Positions 7,379-12,250 of a stretch of 12,250 bases of DNA are shown in pieces. The translations under genes were made by a program, and so were the position numbers. Positions within the stretch are counted from its first letter, which is position 1. Every line of letters begins with the position of its first letter. The stretch is from Firmicutes bacterium UBA5388 (GTDB lineage Bacteria; Bacillota; UBA4882; UBA10575): the NCBI GenBank assembly GCA_002409975.1, contig DHOO01000059.1:1-12250 (forward strand), given 5' to 3'. Under the pieces are notes generated by a model that did not search any database, was not told where the DNA came from, and worked only from the letters and a program-made list of their open reading frames with translations.

Positions 7379-8809
7379 ATGGGGGAAGAAAGTTTGAAAA
7401 CGGAATTCCAAACTCCATTAAAAAGCTTCGCCCTATTAAGTTTATCCAATCTACTGCTACAAGTTTATGGAGGAGTCTATCGCATCTATCTAATCCGTCA
7501 TTTAGGAGCAGAGCCTTTCGGTCTGATGGGTATGATCTTCCCTTTTTATCGCTTGTTAGTAATTATCATCACTATGGGTCTGCCCACCGCTATAGTCCGC
7601 TTAATTGCCATTGAACAAGTTAAGAATAATCAGGCTTGGATTCTTCGGATTAAAAAGAAGGCTTGCTACCTAGTCACGACCTCTGCTCTAATTATTTCTC
7701 TTCTTCTTTTTGTTTTTTCGGAGTCAATAGGTTCTTTTCTTTATAATGATCTACGCACCGGATTAATCTTAAAATACTTTGCTTTAGCTATCACCCTCAA
7801 TAGTTTATGCCTTGTTTACCGCGGGTACTTTCATGGACTTAACCGCATCGCTCCTCTTGTCTTCTCAGAAATCGCCGAGACTTTAGGGGAAACAGTCTTT
7901 GTCCTCTTAAGCCTATTTACTCCTTTGCTTGCCAATAATGTAGAAGCAAGTACCCAATTGCTAGCTAAAGGTTTCCTGTTAGGTGAAGGAACTTGTCTTT
8001 TGGCGCTTTTCATTTACGACCAGATCATCGTCAGGCCGAAACTAACAACGTCAAAAGGGCCTTCACTCCGAGGACGTAAACTTAGCGGATTAGTCAAATC
8101 CTCTCTCCCCCTAATGGCTCAGCAACTAATTCTCTCCCTCTCAAAAATTGCCGACAGTGTACTACTCCCTAAACTACTTAAGGAGGGGGGGCTAACTCCT
8201 TCTTTAATCGCCAAGGAACTGGGAGAATACTGGGGAATGGCTACACCGCTGATCTTTCTTCCTCTGATTCTCTTCTCTCCCCTTTCAACCTTAATCCTTC
8301 CGGCTACTGCTAAAGCTACCATGGAAAAGAACCTCTCCCTCTTTTTTAAAAAAATACGGAGCATGTTAGGGTTCTCCTTGCTTTACAGTTTAGGAATCTC
8401 ACTGCTCTTACTTAGCTACGGAAAACCATTATCTCTAGTCCTATATAAGACAACCTCTGCCCTTAGATACCTACCATTTCTTCTCCCCGCGCTTCCGTTC
8501 ATGATAATGAATAATCTATTAATTCCAGTAGCAGAAGGTCTTGGTAAACAGGGTTTTCTTCTCCGAGCGACCCTGATCTTAATCTTAATTAAAACAGGAA
8601 TTTCGGCAGCCTTTGTTCCCCTACCAACCTTCGGTTTAGCAGGGGCAGCTTGGGGTGTGACTATAAGTCAAGCCCTCTTTTTTTGCTTGTTATTTAAAGA
8701 AACTGTTTTTTCGAAGGTATCAACTTCAAAATGGTTTCTTTTATTCCACCCAAAATACATGAGTCCTTATAAGTTAAGGAATTGCCTAATTCAATTATTT
8801 AAGATTTAA
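7379..8809 (+). CDS. SpoVB-like / polysaccharide-transporter (PST, MOP superfamily) lipid flippase
   Basis: Integral membrane protein of 476 residues with about 12-14 hydrophobic segments along its whole length, probably moving a lipid-linked sugar or peptidoglycan precursor across the membrane. The N-terminal part is the best clue: GGVYRIYLIRHLGAEPFGL (31-49) followed by PFYRLLVIIITMGLPTAIVRLIA matches the SpoVB pattern of 'RIPLSRLIGAEGLGLY...P.Y.......GIPVAISKLVAE'. SpoVB serves spore cortex synthesis in Bacillus, but many paralogues have other substrates, so no symbol is given. The ATG at 7379 has only a weak GGAAGA site about 8 bases upstream; a TTG at 7394 with GGGGGAAG before it is an alternative start. 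It is the only plus-strand gene in the window, lies between two minus-strand blocks, and its 3' end is part of a direct repeat. Transport role is family knowledge; substrate is unknown. Confidence 0.85.
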   Translation: MGEESLKTEFQTPLKSFALLSLSNLLLQVYGGVYRIYLIRHLGAEPFGLMGMIFPFYRLLVIIITMGLPTAIVRLIAIEQVKNNQAWILRIKKKACYLVTTSALIISLLLFVFSESIGSFLYNDLRTGLILKYFALAITLNSLCLVYRGYFHGLNRIAPLVFSEIAETLGETVFVLLSLFTPLLANNVEASTQLLAKGFLLGEGTCLLALFIYDQIIVRPKLTTSKGPSLRGRKLSGLVKSSLPLMAQQLILSLSKIADSVLLPKLLKEGGLTPSLIAKELGEYWGMATPLIFLPLILFSPLSTLILPATAKATMEKNLSLFFKKIRSMLGFSLLYSLGISLLLLSYGKPLSLVLYKTTSALRYLPFLLPALPFMIMNNLLIPVAEGLGKQGFLLRATLILILIKTGISAAFVPLPTFGLAGAAWGVTISQALFFCLLFKETVFSKVSTSKWFLLFHPKYMSPYKLRNCLIQLFKI

Positions 8810-8820
8810 CCACAATATAT
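8774..8820 (+). repeat. Right copy of the 47-base direct repeat, covering the flippase stop codon
   Basis: Matches 7220-7266 at 38/47 positions. It includes the coding end of the flippase (LRNCLIQLFKI and stop) and eleven bases beyond. Its final part, 8804-8821, is also an 18-base perfect inverse of 7292-7309 in the flippase leader, so the gene is bounded by direct and inverted relatives of the same sequence. Confidence 0.75.
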
Positions 8821-8829
8821 ATTTACCAA

Positions 8830-8861
8830 AAAGACCGTTGTCTCATCAAACAACGGTCTTT
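8830..8861. terminator. Bidirectional intrinsic terminator between the convergent flippase and ABC-ATPase genes
   Basis: Perfect 12-base stem AAAGACCGTTGT / ACAACGGTCTTT with an 8-base loop. The plus strand continues TAATTTCT and the minus strand CTTTTTGG, so it can end both the flippase transcript and the importer operon. The T tract is better on the minus strand. Confidence 0.9.
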
Positions 8862-8866
8862 AATTT

Positions 8867-9592
8867 CTAAAGAATCTTACTCAGAAACATCTTAGTTCTC
8901 TCATTTTGGGGGGAACTAAAAATTTTAGCTGGGGTATTCTCCTCTACGATCAACCCATCATCCATAAAGAGAACCCGATCCGCAACCTCACGAGCAAAAC
9001 CCATCTCATGAGTTACCACCACCATGGTCATCCCTTCTTTCCCCAGATTTTTCATTACCTCTAAAACTTCTTTAATCATCTCTGGGTCTAAGGCAGAGGT
9101 TGGTTCATCAAACAACATGACCTTCGGTTGAAGCGATAACGCTCTAGCAATAGCTACACGCTGCTGCTGTCCCCCGGAAAGTTTATCAGGAAAAGCTAAA
9201 GCTTTATCCTGCAAACCAACTTTCCCTAAAAGTGAATAAGCCCTTACTTCAGCTTCTTCCCGGGAAAGATTACGCACTTTAACCGGCGCCAGACAAATAT
9301 TATCCAAGACACTCATATGAGGGAAAAGGTTAAATCTTTGAAAAACCATTCCCATTTCCACGCGGACTTTATTAATATTGATCTTTTGATAATCGGTAAT
9401 TTCTTTTCCCTCGAAAAATATTTGACCACTACTTGGTTGTTCAAGGAGGTTAAGGCAACGCAAAAATGTACTTTTTCCCGAACCACTCGGCCCAATCACA
9501 CAAACGACTTCTCCCTGGTTAATCTGGTTTGTTATCCCCTTTAACACATGGAGGCGACCGAATTTTTTATGCAAAGCATTAACTTTAATCAT
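8867..9592 (-). CDS. Polar amino-acid ABC transporter ATP-binding protein (GlnQ/ArtP/HisP type)
   Basis: Cytoplasmic ATPase that powers amino-acid import. The 241 residues carry every ABC motif: Walker A GPSGSGKS (34-41), Q-loop MVFQRFNLFPHM (82-93, Gln85), signature LSGGQQQRVAIARA (138-151), Walker B MLFDEPTSALDPE (159-171) and the switch His in VVVTHEMGFA (191-200). The Q-loop with QRFNLFPHMSVLDN and the EMGFAREVADRV stretch are typical of the polar amino-acid subfamily. The ATG overlaps the end of the permease gene by 8 bases, and GGAGGAGG about 10 bases upstream serves as ribosome site. It ends just before the bidirectional terminator. Substrate cannot be read from this subunit; Gln, Arg and His importers look alike here. 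Confidence 0.95.
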   Translation of the reverse strand: MIKVNALHKKFGRLHVLKGITNQINQGEVVCVIGPSGSGKSTFLRCLNLLEQPSSGQIFFEGKEITDYQKININKVRVEMGMVFQRFNLFPHMSVLDNICLAPVKVRNLSREEAEVRAYSLLGKVGLQDKALAFPDKLSGGQQQRVAIARALSLQPKVMLFDEPTSALDPEMIKEVLEVMKNLGKEGMTMVVVTHEMGFAREVADRVLFMDDGLIVEENTPAKIFSSPQNERTKMFLSKIL

Positions 9593-10250
9593 TTTGCTTC
9601 AGCCTCCTCTCCGCGAAGTTAACCAACTGGGCTATGGGAAAAGTCATAAAGAGAAAAAGGAAAGCTACCGCCGTCCAAACTTCAAATGATCTAAAAGTTC
9701 TCCCCATCACTAAATAGCCTTTTCGCACCAACTCTTCCAAAGCAATAACAGAAACAATTGAAGAATCCTTAAGCATCGCAATAAATTCATTTCCTAATGG
9801 AGGAATAATCCGCTTGAAGGTTTGAGGAATAATCACATACTTCATCGCTTGATGGTAGGTCATCCCCAAGGAACGAGCGGCCTCCATTTGTCCCTGGTCA
9901 ATCGATTGAATACCTGCCCGCACAATCTCCGCCACATAGGCGCCACTATTGATCGACATCGAAAGAATTGCCGCTGGAAATGGAGGAATTGGAAAACCTA
10001 ATAGAGCAGGAAGGCCAAAATAAAAGAGATATAACTGCACTAATAGAGGTGTCCCTCGAATAAAATTCACATAAATTGAACTTAAGGTAAAGATGAACTT
10101 ATTCTTTGATACTCTTCCGATCCCAACAAAAGTTCCAATTAAAATTCCCATACCCACCGCAATGCAAGTTAGTCGAATTGTTAATCCAGCTCCCGCTAGA
10201 AGTAGGGGAAAGGAACGAACAATCACATTCCAACTCCATTTATAGCCCAT
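9585..10250 (-). CDS. Polar amino-acid ABC transporter permease (HisM/GlnP/ArtQ type)
   Basis: Membrane subunit of the importer, 221 residues with about five membrane helices (near 13-45, 53-80, 88-110, 155-172 and 190-210). The cytoplasmic EAA loop is EAARSLGMTYHQAMKYVIIP (123-142), the coupling site for the ATPase, and the His/Glu/Gln/Arg/opine permease signature region RGTPLLVQLYLFYFG lies at 65-79. I chose the ATG at 10250 because AAGGAG stands eight bases before it. The upstream ATG at 10268 (six more residues) has GAGAGG at a longer spacing and cannot be ruled out. Only one permease gene is present, so a homodimer is expected. It lies about 100 bases after the binding-protein gene, separated by a terminator-like hairpin, and overlaps the ATPase gene. 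Confidence 0.94.
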   Translation of the reverse strand: MGYKWSWNVIVRSFPLLLAGAGLTIRLTCIAVGMGILIGTFVGIGRVSKNKFIFTLSSIYVNFIRGTPLLVQLYLFYFGLPALLGFPIPPFPAAILSMSINSGAYVAEIVRAGIQSIDQGQMEAARSLGMTYHQAMKYVIIPQTFKRIIPPLGNEFIAMLKDSSIVSVIALEELVRKGYLVMGRTFRSFEVWTAVAFLFLFMTFPIAQLVNFAERRLKQND

Positions 10251-10304
10251 TTCGTCCTCTCCTTCCATTTTACTTTTGTCCTCTCGATTGTAACCAAGAC
10301 CAAA

Positions 10305-10338
10305 AACCGAAAAAGCAGCCCCCGGCTGCAGTTCGGTT
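10305..10338 (-). terminator. Intra-operon stem-loop terminator between binding-protein and permease genes
   Basis: On the minus strand GCAGCC-GGG-GGCTGC (10315-10329) is followed directly by five T residues (10310-10314), a good intrinsic terminator about 14 bases past the binding-protein gene's stop. An outer stem AACCGAA (10332-10338) / TTCGGTT (10305-10311) encloses it. Partial termination would yield more binding protein than membrane parts, as is usual for such operons, and the full stem could stabilise the upstream mRNA. Confidence 0.82.
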
Positions 10339-10351
10339 CTATTTGGTTCTC

Positions 10352-11128
10352 TTATTCTCCAAAGTATTCTTGATAAATCTCGTCATATTTACCGTTTGCT
10401 TTTAAGTTGTCTAGCGCTTTATTGATCTTCGCTAACAGTTCTGTATCACTTTTTCTTAAAGCAAACCCATATTCCTCAAAGGTAAACGGCTCACCCGCCA
10501 TTTTATAAAGTCCAGGAGTAGCTTTAATCTGTTCGGCAGCAACCGCCAAGTCAATAATAACCGCATCTACTCCCCTATTTTTTAATTCTAAAAAAGTGTC
10601 AGGTGGCGCATTAAACCTTTTTATCTCACTAATTTTAATATCCTCTTCCTGTAACATCTTAGTGGCTTCGAGATCGCCTGTCGTACTAATTTGAACTGCT
10701 ACCTTCTTCCCCACTAAATCCTCTTTAGTCAAAATACTGTTATTGTTAACCCGGACAACAATAACCTGGCCAGCGTTGATATAAGGATCAGTAAAATTAA
10801 CTACTTCTAGCCTCTCCTCAGTAATGGTCATTCCTGAAGCAATTACATTGTAATTACCACCCATTAAACCAGGAATAATCCCATCCCAAGCCACATTCTG
10901 AATCTCGACCTTAATTCCTAACTCTTCCCCAATCGCCCGCATTAAATCAAGATCAAATCCCTTTAATTCCCCAGTAGTCTCGTCCACATACTCAAAGGGA
11001 GCAAAAGCAGCGTCCGATCCTACCTTAATTATTTCTTGTTGACTTTTTTTGGTTCGTGGAAGTACAAATAGCACCAAAAGAACAACTACCAACACGATCA
11101 GACCGGCAAATAAATATTTCTTTTTCAT
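10352..11128 (-). CDS. Polar (probably basic) amino-acid ABC transporter substrate-binding protein, SBP family 3
   Basis: Extracytoplasmic receptor that delivers an amino acid to the permease. The 258 residues begin with MKKKYLF and a hydrophobic segment (8-24), a signal or anchor sequence. The mature part follows family 3: VGSDAAFAPFEY (36-47), GFDLDLMRAIGEELG (57-71), SGMTITEERLEVVNFTDPY (98-116) with Arg106 likely gripping the ligand carboxylate, ISTTGDLEA (147-155) and DAVIIDLAVA (188-197). The FAPFEY and SGMTIT..R motifs are shared by Arg, His and Gln binders, so substrate is inference. I see no lipobox cysteine, so it is either released or held by its N-terminal helix. The ATG at 11128 has GGAGG about 9 bases upstream; the ATG at 11146 overlaps no usable site and is rejected. 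First gene of the importer operon, directly behind a strong promoter. Confidence 0.93.
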   Translation of the reverse strand: MKKKYLFAGLIVLVVVLLVLFVLPRTKKSQQEIIKVGSDAAFAPFEYVDETTGELKGFDLDLMRAIGEELGIKVEIQNVAWDGIIPGLMGGNYNVIASGMTITEERLEVVNFTDPYINAGQVIVVRVNNNSILTKEDLVGKKVAVQISTTGDLEATKMLQEEDIKISEIKRFNAPPDTFLELKNRGVDAVIIDLAVAAEQIKATPGLYKMAGEPFTFEEYGFALRKSDTELLAKINKALDNLKANGKYDEIYQEYFGE

Positions 11129-11167
11129 CAAACTAACCCTCCACATGTGCTCATAAATATCGATTAT

Positions 11168-11196
11168 ATTATATATTATTACTTATAATTATGCAA
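11168..11196 (-). promoter_or_regulatory. Sigma-A-type promoter of the amino-acid importer operon
   Basis: On the minus strand TTGCAT (-35, 11191-11196), a 17-base AT-rich spacer, and TATAAT (-10, 11168-11173, perfect consensus). The start point would fall near 11160, giving a leader of about 30 bases before the binding-protein ATG. There is no room for a riboswitch. Confidence 0.82.
11181..11196 (-). promoter_or_regulatory. Possible ArgR operator overlapping the importer -35 element
   Basis: The minus strand reads TTGCATAATTATAAGT. The half TGCAT-AATT-AT fits an ARG box core (TGNAT, four A/T, AT), but the last bases (AAG instead of TCA or GCA) do not. It covers the -35 and part of the spacer, an ideal place for repression. 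AT-rich sequence gives such matches by chance. Confidence 0.3.
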
Positions 11197-11286
11197 GGGA
11201 ATATAATATTTAGTATTAATAGCCAATATTTACCGGTAGGTACTTTTTCTTCTCTCTAATTCTGCGTGAACAGCCTAAGTGCTTAT

Positions 11287-11308
11287 AAAAAAACCGGCGT
11301 TGCCGGTT
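11287..11308 (-). terminator. Intrinsic terminator of ricT, overlapping its stop codon
   Basis: Minus strand AACCGGC-AAC-GCCGGTT (11292-11308), a 7-base stem with 3-base loop running into seven T residues (11287-11293). The TAA stop of ricT shares bases with the stem's first arm, so a translating ribosome reaches the stem itself. Confidence 0.92.
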
Positions 11309-12134
11309 AATAATCAACCTCGCCAAGAGGCACTTCAATTCGTTCCTGATTGGAAAGTTGAAGAATCAATGTCTCCTTAAGCAAATTTTGCTCAACAACT
11401 ACCGCATTTTTTCCTTGATACTGTACAGTACCCCCAATACCTGGTAACTCGTTATTGATCTCGCGGTAACTTTCAGATTCATATTTAAGACAACACATCA
11501 AACGACCACAAATACCCGAGATTTTAGCGGGATTCAAAGAAAGATTCTGTTCCTTAGCCATTTTAATCGAAACGGGATCAAACTCCCCGAGAAAAGTGGC
11601 ACAACACATAGAGCGACCACAGGGTCCAAGCCCCCCCAACATTTTGGCCTCATCTCTAACTCCAATCTGGCGCAACTCAATTCTAGTCCGAAAAATCGAG
11701 GCTAAATCCTTTACCAACTCCCGAAAATCAACCCGCCCGTCTGCAGTAAAATAAAAGATAATCTTATTCCGGTCAAAAGTATATTCTACATCAATCAATT
11801 TCATTTCCAGCTGATGTTGCTTTATTTTTTCTAAGCAAACCTGAAAAGCGTTAACCTCTTTATCCTGGTTTTCAAGATATTGCTCTTTATCCTTCTCGGT
11901 AGCCACTCGAATTACTTTTTTTAAAGGCGGGGTAATATCTTCTTGGCTTACCTTTTTAGGACCAATCTTAACCCTGCCACACTCTAAACCTCGCGCTGTT
12001 TCGACAATTACTTCTTGCTCCAAACTCAAAACAAGATCATTAGGATCAAAATAATAAATTTTCCCAGCTCGTTTAAAGCGCACTCCCACCACATTATATA
12101 ATTCGGAAGAGGTATTGATCGGTGCTTGCTTCAT
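11307..12134 (-). CDS. ricT: PSP1-domain protein RicT/YaaT, RNA-processing and stage 0 sporulation regulator
   Basis: Member of the RicAFT (YlbF-YmcA-YaaT) complex, which in Bacillus subtilis binds Fe-S clusters, promotes RNase Y-dependent mRNA maturation and affects sporulation, competence and biofilm. From the ATG at 12134 it has 275 residues, as I recall for the Bacillus protein. Residues 12-90 hold the start of the PSP1 fold (VVGVRFKRAGKIYYFDP), and residues 125-215 hold GRVDFRELVKDLA and two matched cysteine groups with equal spacing: Cys172-Cys177-Cys178 and Cys209-Cys214-Cys215, the likely cluster ligands. GGAGG eight bases upstream supports this ATG. An in-frame TTG at 12173 lacks a clear site. 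The gene has its own terminator. In Bacillota holB commonly precedes it; that region lies outside the window. Confidence 0.95.
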   Translation of the reverse strand: MKQAPINTSSELYNVVGVRFKRAGKIYYFDPNDLVLSLEQEVIVETARGLECGRVKIGPKKVSQEDITPPLKKVIRVATEKDKEQYLENQDKEVNAFQVCLEKIKQHQLEMKLIDVEYTFDRNKIIFYFTADGRVDFRELVKDLASIFRTRIELRQIGVRDEAKMLGGLGPCGRSMCCATFLGEFDPVSIKMAKEQNLSLNPAKISGICGRLMCCLKYESESYREINNELPGIGGTVQYQGKNAVVVEQNLLKETLILQLSNQERIEVPLGEVDY

Positions 12135-12250
12135 CCCCTCTTCCTCCCTTCTTTTATTTATTCCTGTTCGCAACTCGTCGCTGGTCGCTCGCCGCTCGTG
12201 TTGAATGACAGCCTTGGTAAGTAAGCGTAGGTCCCAAAATCCGGCAAATA
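12135..12250 (-). other. Upstream region of ricT at the window edge
   Basis: Holds the ricT ribosome site (GGGAGGAAGAGGGG, directly before the ATG) and, at 12174-12201, four 7-base units CTCGTCG, CTGGTCG, CTCGCCG and CTCGTGT on the plus strand, clearly more G+C-rich than the surroundings. The ricT frame stays open to the edge, reading FAGFWDLRLLTKAVIQHERR, but I do not recognise it as any family and it may be only leader or the end of an upstream gene. Confidence 0.4.

Noticed and set aside
7220..8821. Flippase region as an insertion sequence or transposon
   Set aside because: No transposase or recombinase, no target-site duplication visible at the repeat edges; only the repeat structure itself is supported.
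11128..11146. Upstream ATG at 11146 as start of the binding protein
   Set aside because: The GGAGG that serves the ATG at 11128 lies inside the extra codons, and the protein from 11128 has a normal signal start.
11129..11306. Riboswitch or T-box ahead of the amino-acid importer
   Set aside because: The promoter -10 lies about 40 bases from the start codon, so the leader is too short for such an element.
12134..12250. Upstream gene fragment such as holB in the open ricT frame
   Set aside because: The 38 or so codons show no motif I recognise and include the heptamer repeat; too little sequence to call.
1..12250. tRNA, rRNA or CRISPR array
   Set aside because: No cloverleaf-type sequences, rRNA signatures or regularly spaced repeats were seen on either strand by reading; a covariance-model scan was not possible.

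Overview
The window looks like a chromosomal segment of an AT-rich (roughly 40 % G+C by eye), Gram-positive-type bacterium of the Bacillota, probably a Clostridia-like spore former. The reasons are the block nadK-argR-recN, the run comEA-comEC-holA, a RicT/YaaT-type PSP1 protein of exactly Bacillus-like length, a SpoVB-like flippase, strong GGAGG ribosome sites, GTG starts, and intrinsic terminators with T tracts. I cannot name the genus. Nothing points to a phage, plasmid or CRISPR locus.

Layout, left to right: positions 1-7072 hold six minus-strand genes, read from right to left as nadK, argR, recN, comEA, comEC and holA (holA runs off the left edge). Spacing is tight: argR's ribosome site overlaps nadK's stop, recN's ribosome site lies in argR's last codons, comEA/comEC overlap in ATGA and comEC/holA in TGATG. 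The only real gap is about 150 bases between recN and comEA. This joins NADP synthesis, arginine control, double-strand break repair, DNA uptake (ComEA receptor, ComEC channel) and a replication clamp-loader subunit in one or two transcripts.

Positions 7073-7378 are a 306-base spacer. Positions 7379-8809 carry the only plus-strand gene, a multi-pass flippase of the SpoVB/PST type. It is flanked by an ungapped 47-base direct repeat (38/47 identical) that covers its last codons and stop, and by an 18-base perfect inverted repeat. This is the least expected structure in the window. A shared bidirectional terminator lies at 8830-8861.

Positions 8867-11128 are a minus-strand polar (probably basic) amino-acid ABC importer operon: binding protein, permease, ATPase. 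It has a near-consensus sigma-A-type promoter at 11168-11196, and a stem-loop terminator between the binding-protein gene and the permease gene that probably sets unequal expression. An ArgR-box-like sequence overlaps the -35 element, so the argR encoded nearby could control this importer.

Positions 11307-12134 encode RicT/YaaT, ending in its own terminator. Positions 12135-12250 hold its ribosome site and a short G+C-rich heptamer repeat, with no gene I can identify. I found no convincing new multi-gene system. The repeat structure around the flippase and the possible ArgR sites are the observations most worth testing.
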